From assembly GCF_937912035.1 (NCBI RefSeq), contig NZ_CALDPF010000002.1, forward strand, positions 87,796 through 151,795: a stretch of DNA of 64,000 bases, given 5' to 3'. Source of the stretch: an uncultured Bacteroides sp. (GTDB lineage: Bacteria > Bacteroidota > Bacteroidia > Bacteroidales > Bacteroidaceae). Shown here in pieces: positions 28,517 to 37,002 of this stretch (positions are counted from its first letter, which is position 1; each line of letters opens with the position of its first letter). The translations under genes and the position numbers were made by a program. The notes below the pieces were generated by a model, which did no database searches, had not been told where the DNA came from, and was given only the letters and a program-made list of their open reading frames with translations.

Positions 28517-31294
28517 TTACATTCTATAGTTCTTTTTCTTAGCCCTGTTCATCTTCATGTTAGGCTTCATCTTCTTACCTCCAAAGACATTGAAACGATA
28601 TACAAAATGGGCCATTACGTAACTGTTTATACCATTGTACTCACCTATAGTTCTTATTGTGGAAGATATATTTCGCACTATATTGCTTTTCCGCTGTAAT
28701 ATATCGTAAGCTTCAATACTGACAACAGCACTTCCGGATAAAAATGATTTGGAGAGTTTAGCATTCCACAAAAATTCGTCTCTATTAAAATCAGAATCAG
28801 AATATCCCCTCCTACATTGGTTCACCATACCAGTAGTTACATTTATACTCCAAGGTAAAAATGCCGTAAATGATGCTCCATAGGAAAAATTATATGGTTC
28901 CTGATTATTAAATGGCCGTTGCTCATCTTTCTCGAAAGAATAATTTATTGCCGAATTTAAGGATATCTCTATATTGCTATTTCTATACGCCCCAGACAAT
29001 TCTCCTCCAAGCTTAGTCTCCTTAATAGTATTTTTCAATGATTTATGTTCTTTTGAATCGTATATATATCCCACATTGTTACGATAACTTACAGTTGTCT
29101 TGACATGTATGGTAAACTTCTTATTCCTCAATGCAGTATTGAAACCTAACGATATATTACCGTTCCAATCACCATTGGTATTAACGGGCATCGTTGTACG
29201 CCCCCCTGTTTCCTCATTATATTTGGTAAGATTACTAATACTGTTCTGAACTATATTCAATGAGCCGTTTATAATAACCGATTGCTGATTGGTCTTGTTA
29301 TATGTATTCATATTCAACCTTACATTATGGGTAAACGAAGGAACAAGTCCGGGATTACCTTGTCTAATATTCAGTGGATTAGAATTGTCTACCACAGGAA
29401 GAAGAGATTCCATTCCAGGCTGTGAACTTTTACCATGATAATTGAACTTTATCTGACTGGTTTTAGAAAACCTGTATCTGAAATCTATTTTCGGTGCAAA
29501 ATTCAGAACATTACGAACCGTATCAATAAACTGGCTTCCTTTTTCATACGACAATACAGACCTTTGAGGCTGGACTGTTCCACCTACACTAAGGGTATAT
29601 TTTGCTCTAACCACTTTAAATGTCAAGGATATGTCGTGATTAAAATAATCATACTGTGCCGACTTGCCCAAACTGTCCAGTTCTACATCTTTTATACGGT
29701 CAAACGTACTTTTGTCACTTTCAGACCTTTTATACAGAAATTGATAGCTCATTTGAAACAGACCTATACCATAAACTGGTTCGCTATACGTAATCTGAGA
29801 ACTGTAATTTCTATTTATACTTGCATTGGTTATAAACTGACTTCTATAATTAACAGAATCATTGCCATACGAATCCGTTATCTTATAATAATGTGTGTCA
29901 TTATCACGCCATCTGTCATTACCGGATTCATTATAACCGGCACCAATACGAAATCCGATATTCCTTCCTGTATCCCCTATCTTCCTACTAAGCAAGGCAG
30001 AAATACTCATATTCTTCCTTACAGATTCCGAATAATTATCCGATATATTAGAATTAATACTGTCTGTATACTCAAAATCTCCAAAAGTATGAGATCTGTT
30101 ACTTTGTGCTTCATTTCCATTGTTATATAAGATATTTGGACGAATAAGTAATGTCGTTTTATCATTAGGCATATATTCTATCCTGAAATTACCTCTTAGC
30201 GAAATATTATTGGACAGTGTATTATTAGATGAATTTGAATATGTACTTTTATTTGTATAAAATCTTTCTGAAGAAATAACACCATTGACATCATTGTTGT
30301 TCCTTCTGAAATCTATGTTACCACCAAACTCATACTTTTCTCTGTTTAAGGCAACATTTAAACCTATATTCTGCGTTTCTACAATTCCGCGATTAGTCCT
30401 CCAGTTTGCTTTGGCCGCACTCGAAAAGTTCTTACCTGATACATTATTGGCTGAAGCGATTAAGGAATATTGGGTTTCATCAGAAAATTTGTTTACCATA
30501 GCTTTCCCACTATATCTTTTCTCCGTTCCACCCCCAGCATCAATATTACCAAACCATCCTCTGTTTTTACCTTTTTTGAATCTGACATCCAGAACAACTT
30601 CATCATTACCGTCATCTATTCCTGTCATACGTTCCATATCAGATTCTTTATCATAAGTTTTGAGCTGTTCTATCATTTCTACAGGTAAATTCTGAAGTCC
30701 GGTTTTCAAATCTCCACCGAAGAATTCCTTACCATTAACCATCAGTTTCTTCAATTCTTTTCCATTTATCTTTATTTTGCCATCATCATCAATCTCAGCC
30801 CCAGGCAATTTTTCTATAAGTTCTTCGAGAATAGCTCCTTCCGTCACTTTATACGCAGCAGCATTATATACAACAGTGTCTTCCTCAACCTGCACTGGCG
30901 GAGCCTCGGCTGTAACAATAGCCTCACCCAACATTATTGCATCAGTCTCCATTTTTAAGTTGTTCATAATAATATCACCGGATATAACAGATTCACAACT
31001 GAAAGGTCTCTCAATTGTTTTATAACCCATATATGACACCTTCAAGCAATAGTTTCCTGTTCGTTTCAGTGGCAATGAGAAACTACCGTTTTTATCGCTT
31101 GCCACCCCACCAACCTGAACAGAATCCGGTAATAAAAGAAGTTGCACAGCTGCAAATTCTACAGCCGTGCCTGTTTCTTTATCATTTATTGTACCTCTTA
31201 TCGTTGAATTTGTATTTTGTGCCTTAGAATTCAAAGTAAAAAGTATCAAAAATATTAACTGCAATAAAGTATATAACTTTGTGCGTATCTTCAT
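28517..31294 (-). CDS. TonB-receptor-like outer-membrane beta-barrel protein
   Basis: 925 residues with a signal peptide (1-25), a CarboxypepD_reg-like domain (STIRGTINDKETGTAVEFAAV, about 31-115), a plug-like region (LEELIEKLPGAEIDDDGKIKINGKEL, about 155-190), and a long barrel of the OMP_b-brl_3 type. It is not a SusC: no SusD follows and the plug is of the LPG..ID/G.I.VNG kind. It ends in a very basic tail (KKMKPNMKMNRAKKKNYRM) instead of the usual aromatic residue, which is odd for an outer-membrane barrel. It is co-transcribed after the sulfatase at 31337-32938 (gap of 42 bp). Its cargo is unknown; a role in export or assembly is as possible as uptake. Confidence 0.85.
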   Translation of the reverse strand: MKIRTKLYTLLQLIFLILFTLNSKAQNTNSTIRGTINDKETGTAVEFAAVQLLLLPDSVQVGGVASDKNGSFSLPLKRTGNYCLKVSYMGYKTIERPFSCESVISGDIIMNNLKMETDAIMLGEAIVTAEAPPVQVEEDTVVYNAAAYKVTEGAILEELIEKLPGAEIDDDGKIKINGKELKKLMVNGKEFFGGDLKTGLQNLPVEMIEQLKTYDKESDMERMTGIDDGNDEVVLDVRFKKGKNRGWFGNIDAGGGTEKRYSGKAMVNKFSDETQYSLIASANNVSGKNFSSAAKANWRTNRGIVETQNIGLNVALNREKYEFGGNIDFRRNNNDVNGVISSERFYTNKSTYSNSSNNTLSNNISLRGNFRIEYMPNDKTTLLIRPNILYNNGNEAQSNRSHTFGDFEYTDSINSNISDNYSESVRKNMSISALLSRKIGDTGRNIGFRIGAGYNESGNDRWRDNDTHYYKITDSYGNDSVNYRSQFITNASINRNYSSQITYSEPVYGIGLFQMSYQFLYKRSESDKSTFDRIKDVELDSLGKSAQYDYFNHDISLTFKVVRAKYTLSVGGTVQPQRSVLSYEKGSQFIDTVRNVLNFAPKIDFRYRFSKTSQIKFNYHGKSSQPGMESLLPVVDNSNPLNIRQGNPGLVPSFTHNVRLNMNTYNKTNQQSVIINGSLNIVQNSISNLTKYNEETGGRTTMPVNTNGDWNGNISLGFNTALRNKKFTIHVKTTVSYRNNVGYIYDSKEHKSLKNTIKETKLGGELSGAYRNSNIEISLNSAINYSFEKDEQRPFNNQEPYNFSYGASFTAFLPWSINVTTGMVNQCRRGYSDSDFNRDEFLWNAKLSKSFLSGSAVVSIEAYDILQRKSNIVRNISSTIRTIGEYNGINSYVMAHFVYRFNVFGGKKMKPNMKMNRAKKKNYRM

Positions 31295-31336
31295 GTATTT
31301 TGTCCAACTACTATCTCAAAAGTTTAAAAATATTAC

Positions 31337-32938
31337 CTATATCGATTCAGGCAATCCTACGACCTTTCCATTATCTTTATACCTCATCTCCAAGGGATGA
31401 TTTTCCTCAAGCCACCTGCATAGGTCATCCCTTAAATTACGTGCTATATTTATATATTCTTTATTTAAAGATTTCATCAAATCATGTTCTTCAGAAATAT
31501 CATCTGTAAGACAATAAAGTTCATATTTTTCTGTCTCGTACGAATATTTCAACTTATACCTCTTATCACCTATGCGCTTATTTATCATTGATGAAGGAAC
31601 CTGCCTGTTATCCATATATCCAGGAAAATGCCAGTAAATAGCTTCTCTGTCAAGCTCAGCTTCCGGATTATTCAGTATCTCAGTAAACGATACACCATCA
31701 ACCTTGTGTAATTTTTGTGATGGAAGTTTAAGTCCTGCAAGTTCAATAAGAGTAGGATAATAGTCTATTACATGTACAGGTTCATCAGTTACCGTTCCCG
31801 ATTTTATCAATTTGGGATATGAAACACTCGTAGGTACTCTGACGCCTCCCTCGTAGAACATGCCCTTTGCACCTCTTAGCGGAGCATTGCTGTGACTTCC
31901 TCCAACACCACCGTTATCAGACATAAATATCACAATTGTATTGTCAATCATTGAATCAGACGTATCACCATCTCCATTCGGATCGTTCAAAGCTGCCATA
32001 ATTCTGCCGACAGTCTGATCGAGCTGCTCAGTAAGTGCGGCATAATCCGGATTTCTATGTCTGTTGTCCTTATCTTTTCTTTGTTTATATTTTGAAATCA
32101 AGTCTTCTCTTCCTACTATAGCCGAATGAATGGCATGAAAACAAACCCACATACAAAAAGGACTGTTCTTATCGACAGTTGCCAATTGGTCTATTACACA
32201 ATCACCTATAGCATCAGTAAAATGTTTTCTTTTGCCTACCAATGTCATCGGGTCATTGCCATTCGCTACCGGAATGAGATTTTTCTTTATATATTCTTCT
32301 GTATATGGACTAGCATATTTATTGTATACCTTATTATCAAATACCCAACCGCCATCCTGAGTCTGATATGCAAGGTAATTACTCAGTTTCTCACCCTTCA
32401 TATTTACAGTCTTAGAACATGAAAAGTCATGAGTAAAACCATGTTCACTCAGATCGCCTCCCCATCCGTGTACTTTACCATATATATATGTCTGGTATCC
32501 TCCTTCCTCAAGAACTTCAGCAAATGTTATTGTTCCAGAGTCTATTGCTCCATTCTGTTTTGGTGGAATAATTCTTGCTTGCTGCTTAGTAATACCTCCC
32601 TTTTTTTTATTACCATACCTTGCCAACGATGTAACATTATAAACTCCATTATGAACAGCATACTGTCCGGTCAAGAGTGCGGCACGCGTAGGGGCGCTGT
32701 TCTGTTGGGTATAAGCGTTAGTAAACGCCATACCATTTGAAATCAGTTTATCGATATTAGGTGTCTGATGATTCTTCGAATTGGCAGAATATGTAGTCAA
32801 TGGTGATGAAATATCATTCCACCCCAAATCATCTGCTGTAAGAATTAAAATATTTGGTTTGTCAGATTTATTTCCACAAACACCGGAAAAAGGTATAATA
32901 ACACCACACAAAATAGGGAATAAACGTAAATTGTTCAT
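31337..32938 (-). CDS. Ser-type S1 sulfatase
   Basis: The ATG at 32938 is preferred over one 48 bp upstream because it places a signal sequence (MNNLRLFPILCGVIIPFSG) at the N-terminus; a Cys at 21 may make it a lipoprotein. The protein is 533 residues. PNILILTADDLGWND carries the metal-binding Asp pair and the signature is S-A-P-T-R with the catalytic Ser at about 81. FMSDNGGVGG and YEGGVRVP follow. It is diverged from the other four sulfatases and has an extra segment (about 45-58) before TPNIDKL. It is the first gene of a two-gene unit with the beta-barrel protein. Substrate position is unknown. Confidence 0.93.
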   Translation of the reverse strand: MNNLRLFPILCGVIIPFSGVCGNKSDKPNILILTADDLGWNDISSPLTTYSANSKNHQTPNIDKLISNGMAFTNAYTQQNSAPTRAALLTGQYAVHNGVYNVTSLARYGNKKKGGITKQQARIIPPKQNGAIDSGTITFAEVLEEGGYQTYIYGKVHGWGGDLSEHGFTHDFSCSKTVNMKGEKLSNYLAYQTQDGGWVFDNKVYNKYASPYTEEYIKKNLIPVANGNDPMTLVGKRKHFTDAIGDCVIDQLATVDKNSPFCMWVCFHAIHSAIVGREDLISKYKQRKDKDNRHRNPDYAALTEQLDQTVGRIMAALNDPNGDGDTSDSMIDNTIVIFMSDNGGVGGSHSNAPLRGAKGMFYEGGVRVPTSVSYPKLIKSGTVTDEPVHVIDYYPTLIELAGLKLPSQKLHKVDGVSFTEILNNPEAELDREAIYWHFPGYMDNRQVPSSMINKRIGDKRYKLKYSYETEKYELYCLTDDISEEHDLMKSLNKEYINIARNLRDDLCRWLEENHPLEMRYKDNGKVVGLPESI

Positions 32939-32963
32939 ATAATTAAATTTTAAGTTTACTAAT

Positions 32964-33010
32964 AAAAAAGCTATACTTCCGTACATTTCTCAACATACAA
33001 AAGTATAGCT
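32964..33010 (-). terminator. Terminator overlapping next promoter
   Basis: A 10-bp perfect stem (32969-32978 AGCTATACTT with 33001-33010) with six T following on the minus strand. It can end read-through from the sulfatase gene whose stop is at 33218. Its first arm overlaps the -7 box at 32998-33005, so transcripts started there do not form it. Confidence 0.8.
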
Positions 33011-33065
33011 AATCAAATATTTATATTGGTGATTAATTATGCATCGAGTGCATATAAATTATGCA
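32998..33065 (-). promoter_or_regulatory. HTCS-type promoter/operator for sulfatase/barrel unit
   Basis: The -7 box TACTTTTG (33005 to 32998) has hexamers TGCATA at 33038-33043 and 33060-33065, 22 bp apart, with the proximal one 32 bp upstream. The two hexamers lie in a 10-bp direct repeat (AATTATGCAT, 33035-33044 and 33057-33066). A second perfect box TATCTTTG at 33070-33077 is an alternative, but it would put the repeats downstream of the start. Confidence 0.65.
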
Positions 33066-33217
33066 TTTTCAAAGATAATACCTTAAACTTCAGATTATCC
33101 ACCTTTCACAGAAAGATAAAAATAATAATATGCCATATACTTCTTAAATACATGGTTGCCATTTTCATTCACTGTTGGAATGTGTTCTCATTTAAAACGA
33201 TTTTCTGATATTTAATA

Positions 33218-34714
33218 CTATTTTTTATTAATTTCCTTTTCAAGCAAAGCTTTCAATTTATGTGCTTTTTCAGGATATTTACTAATTACATTTTTCTTTT
33301 CCGATATATCATCTCTCAAATAATATAATTTTGCAGGAACAACCTTTTTAGCCTTATTTACAGATGGCATTATGTATTTCCATTCACCTGTTGATATTGC
33401 CAATAATTTAAAAGATGATTCAATTACATAATCACGTCCCTTTTTATCTTTTCCAATCAGGACATTTAATTGGTTGGAGCTATCTTCAGCAGAAGCCCTA
33501 GGTTTCTGTACCTTAACCAATGAAGCCATCGAATCATACAAATCTATATGAGAAACCAAAGCATCCGAAGTACCAGATTTTACTCCTTTAGGCCAGTAAA
33601 CAATAAACGGGACTCTAGTACCTGCCTCATATATACTATATTTGCTACCACTGAAATTTCCCCATGGTTTGTGGTTACCCAAAAGTTCCTTTGCCTGATC
33701 CTTATAACCATCATCAAGAACAGGTCCATTATCACTAGTTACAATAATCATTGTATTATCAAGAATACCTTTACGTTTCAAGGCATCAACAATCTGTCCT
33801 ACAGTCCAATCAAATGACAGAATTGCATCTCCACGATATCCCGTTCCACTCTTGCCACGGAAACGCTCATGCGGATATCGAGGAACATGAACATCATTTG
33901 TTCCAACATACAAAAAGAAAGATTTATCAGACTCTCTTTCTATAAATTGCACAGTCTTTGCTACTATTGTGTCAGCAATATTCTCATCTTCCCACAAAGC
34001 CTTTCCTCCACCTTTAATATAACCTATACGTGATATTCCATGCACTATTGCCTGATTGTGTCCATAAGAAGGATGAAGTTTTGTAAGAAGTTCAGGATGA
34101 TCTTTACCTAATGGTTCACCTAGGAATGGTTTCTTGTAACTTACATATATAGGATTTTCCGGGTCATAATTATATACTTTATGATTTTCAAGCCATACGC
34201 ATGGAACACGGTCGCCAGTAGCTGCCATCAAAAAAGAATAATCAAAACCAAGATCTTTCGGTCCGGGTGTTATCACCCCATTCCAGTCTTGTGTACCTGT
34301 TTTATCACCCAAACCTAAATGCCATTTACCTATTGCACCTGTAGTATAACCTGCCTTTTTAAAAATATCCGCTACGGTGTACTGCTCAGGACGTATAATC
34401 ATTCCCGCATCACCGGTTGCTATACCTGTATCATCTCTTCGCCAATTATAACATCCGGTAAATAAAGAATATCTAGAAGGAGTACTCGTCGAGGATGTAC
34501 AATGAGCATCTGTAAAAATCAATCCTTGTTCAACCAGATAATCCACATTAGGAGTTTTTATAGTCTTATTACCGTAACAACTCAAATCACCATATCCCAA
34601 ATCGTCAGCAACTATAAATATCACGTTAGGTGTTTTATTGATTTTCTGAGCCACTGTCGGTAACACAGAAAACAATGACATACACAGCGCTGTGTTAATT
34701 CTCATATTTTGCAT
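33218..34714 (-). CDS. Ser-type S1 arylsulfatase
   Basis: 498 residues; an ATG three codons in is an equally possible start. A signal peptide (about 1-23) is followed by TPNVIFIVADDLGYGDL with the metal-binding Asp pair and the signature S-T-P-S-R with Ser at about 77, where relatives often have Cys. GKWHLGLG, TSDNGPV and YEAGTRVPFIVYWP follow. It is most like the arylsulfatase A type. It is the third gene of the unit starting with the S9 peptidase, 80 bp after GH36. Which sugar it desulfates cannot be read from the sequence. Confidence 0.94.
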   Translation of the reverse strand: MQNMRINTALCMSLFSVLPTVAQKINKTPNVIFIVADDLGYGDLSCYGNKTIKTPNVDYLVEQGLIFTDAHCTSSTSTPSRYSLFTGCYNWRRDDTGIATGDAGMIIRPEQYTVADIFKKAGYTTGAIGKWHLGLGDKTGTQDWNGVITPGPKDLGFDYSFLMAATGDRVPCVWLENHKVYNYDPENPIYVSYKKPFLGEPLGKDHPELLTKLHPSYGHNQAIVHGISRIGYIKGGGKALWEDENIADTIVAKTVQFIERESDKSFFLYVGTNDVHVPRYPHERFRGKSGTGYRGDAILSFDWTVGQIVDALKRKGILDNTMIIVTSDNGPVLDDGYKDQAKELLGNHKPWGNFSGSKYSIYEAGTRVPFIVYWPKGVKSGTSDALVSHIDLYDSMASLVKVQKPRASAEDSSNQLNVLIGKDKKGRDYVIESSFKLLAISTGEWKYIMPSVNKAKKVVPAKLYYLRDDISEKKNVISKYPEKAHKLKALLEKEINKK

Positions 34715-34794
34715 AATTGATAATAATTTATTTCTGTTGTTTCATTGCTTTATAGAACTTTGATTACATTATAAATCAATAATTGATTCACAAA

Positions 34795-36981
34795 TCATTT
34801 AACCTCTTCAAGAAGCAATACCATACTGGAATATTCTTTCTTCAAATCCTTAAGAACAGATAATCCGCTGTTCTTTAGAATATTTCCACTTATCACCTTA
34901 TTATTAAAAGACACAGGTTTGTTTATGTTCTCCGGTGTAAGGTCTGTTATACGATATTTCTTGCTTTCATCAACTCCACTTAGAACAACATCAGGAATTA
35001 CCTGATTAAGGAAATGCTCTATCTTGTAAACAAACAGTACAGCCTTGTCTTTTTCCGTTGTAGAATACATTAAAGAAGATATTCCCTTCCTGTCGTATGG
35101 AGATATAAGACGATACAAGTCACCGAACTGCACAATCGGTCTTATTTTTTTATATGAAGAAATAGCTCTTTTTGCAAAATCCTTATCTTTATCGGTCATA
35201 TCCTTAGGTTGAATTTCCATACCGAGACGTCCTGACATAGCAACATCAAAACGGAATTTTAGTGGAAGAATTCTGCCTGTCTGATGATTCTTATTTGCAC
35301 TTACATGTGAAGCCATAGCTATGGCCGGATAGAAATTAGAAACTCCCCACTGCATATATATGCGCTGAAGCGCATCAGTATCATCGCTTGTCCAGAATTC
35401 GTTAAAGTAAGGCATAAAACCATAATTTACTCTACCGCCACCACTGGCGCATACTTGTATGACGAGTTTTGGATATTTTTCACGAATACGTTCAAGTACA
35501 CTATTCAATCCTTTATGATATTCAATATAAATATGAGATTGCTTGTCTTTCGGAAGATAATGAGAACCATAATTCATTAGCGGTGCGTTAGCATCCCATT
35601 TTATATAAGCTATCTCAGGATAATTTGTCATGAGATTATCAACTACACCAAAGACAAAATCCTGTAGTTTTGGATTGGTCAAATCAAGTATCACCTGTGT
35701 ACCGCCACGACCAGTTGACAATGGACGATTATCCTGACTCAATACCCAGTCCGGATGCTTTTCAAACAATTCACTTTTTGTATTGGCCATTTCCGGCTCA
35801 ATCCATATACCAAACTTTATATTGTTGTTCTTTGCAGATTCCAGCAATCCTTCTATACCTTCAGGAAGTTTTTCCTTACACACAACCCAATCACCAAGAC
35901 TGGAACTTCCACCATTTCTCGGATATTTATCACCAAACCACCCGTCATCCATAACAAACAACTCTCCTCCCATAGAAGACATGTCCTTCATCATCTGATC
36001 CATCACTTCCTGATTCACTCTAAAGTACACACCTTCCCAACTGTTCAGAAGTATGTCACGTTCTACATTTCCCTGATTCAATTTATATTCTCTTGCCCAT
36101 TTATGAAAAGCCCTGCTTACACCCCCTTTACCTGATGTACTATATGTCATTGCAAATTCAGGAGTTACAAACGTTTCTTCCGATTCAAGAATATAGTGAG
36201 AAGTTTCTTCGTTTATTCCCGCTATTACATCAAGTTCACTATTTGATACTACAAATTTTATCATATAATTTCCGCTCCATGCCAACGTTCCTCCAAAGAC
36301 TTTTCCTGAATCTTCATGAGGACATCCATCTACCGTAAGCATAAATGAAGGATTGTCAGTTTGAGTATTACGGATTCCCTCCTTATTGGCAATAACTTTC
36401 TGTCCATTAAACAGTTTTTCTTCCTCCATCATATGTTCAGCTCCCCAAGTACCATGAAAATGCGTCAACCAGTTTTCGGAACGTTTAAAAGGAAATGTAA
36501 CAGAAGCGAACTTATACATTGTTACAGGTTTCTTGGCATTATTGGTAATTTCTACCCATGTAGATATCACATCAGTACCTCTATAAGCCTTGAAAAACTG
36601 TTTTACCTCTAACGGATAAGCTTTATCAGTCATCAGTATCTCTGTATAATCTGCACTATCTTTTGAATATTGTCTTACACTGTCAACAACAAGTTCTACA
36701 GACATACTACCATCCGGATATTTTACAGCAAAAGCTTTCTCTCCATATGAACGAACGCCAAAACAAGAGTAATTGTCATGCCCAAACGCAATACCTGAAT
36801 TATATATTCCTTTGATTTCATCTTCCGAAATTTTCGTGCCATAATATTGCAACTTAGCTTGTTTACCCTTATCTGCACTAATCAGTAATGAAGTATTTAG
36901 GGTCGATATCAAATAATCCTTTGCTAAAATACTTCCCGAAGCCAAAGCAGCAAAAAATAAACTGAATATTTTTTGTTTCAT
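34795..36981 (-). CDS. GH36 alpha-galactosidase
   Basis: 728 residues, the normal length for bacterial GH36. A signal peptide (about 1-20) is followed by an N-terminal beta-sandwich, a TIM barrel and a C-terminal sandwich. The barrel includes FVMDDGWFG, IKWDAN with the nucleophile at about D463, CASGGGRVNYG, and WTSDDTDA with the acid/base at about D533. It should release alpha-linked galactose from oligosaccharides in the periplasm. In this locus it implies that the target glycan carries alpha-galactosyl units. The gene follows the S9 peptidase gene by 21 bp in the same transcription unit. Confidence 0.94.
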   Translation of the reverse strand: MKQKIFSLFFAALASGSILAKDYLISTLNTSLLISADKGKQAKLQYYGTKISEDEIKGIYNSGIAFGHDNYSCFGVRSYGEKAFAVKYPDGSMSVELVVDSVRQYSKDSADYTEILMTDKAYPLEVKQFFKAYRGTDVISTWVEITNNAKKPVTMYKFASVTFPFKRSENWLTHFHGTWGAEHMMEEEKLFNGQKVIANKEGIRNTQTDNPSFMLTVDGCPHEDSGKVFGGTLAWSGNYMIKFVVSNSELDVIAGINEETSHYILESEETFVTPEFAMTYSTSGKGGVSRAFHKWAREYKLNQGNVERDILLNSWEGVYFRVNQEVMDQMMKDMSSMGGELFVMDDGWFGDKYPRNGGSSSLGDWVVCKEKLPEGIEGLLESAKNNNIKFGIWIEPEMANTKSELFEKHPDWVLSQDNRPLSTGRGGTQVILDLTNPKLQDFVFGVVDNLMTNYPEIAYIKWDANAPLMNYGSHYLPKDKQSHIYIEYHKGLNSVLERIREKYPKLVIQVCASGGGRVNYGFMPYFNEFWTSDDTDALQRIYMQWGVSNFYPAIAMASHVSANKNHQTGRILPLKFRFDVAMSGRLGMEIQPKDMTDKDKDFAKRAISSYKKIRPIVQFGDLYRLISPYDRKGISSLMYSTTEKDKAVLFVYKIEHFLNQVIPDVVLSGVDESKKYRITDLTPENINKPVSFNNKVISGNILKNSGLSVLKDLKKEYSSMVLLLEEVK

Positions 36982-37002
36982 AGAATATTAACTTTTTAGA
37001 TA

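Noticed and set aside
29435..30130. Plus-strand ORF of 231 codons opposite the beta-barrel gene
   Set aside because: Antisense to a well-supported gene, with no domain; the hydrophobic look follows from the reverse complement of barrel codons.
32939..32986. Extended start for the sulfatase at 31337-32938
   Set aside because: The extra 16 residues would precede a normal signal peptide and would run into the leader region.
33070..33077. Perfect TATCTTTG box on the minus strand as promoter of the sulfatase at 31337-32938
   Set aside because: It would put the TGCATA direct repeats downstream of the start. The TACTTTTG at 32998-33005 gives the same 32-bp and 22-bp spacing seen at five other promoters. 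Not excluded without start-site data.
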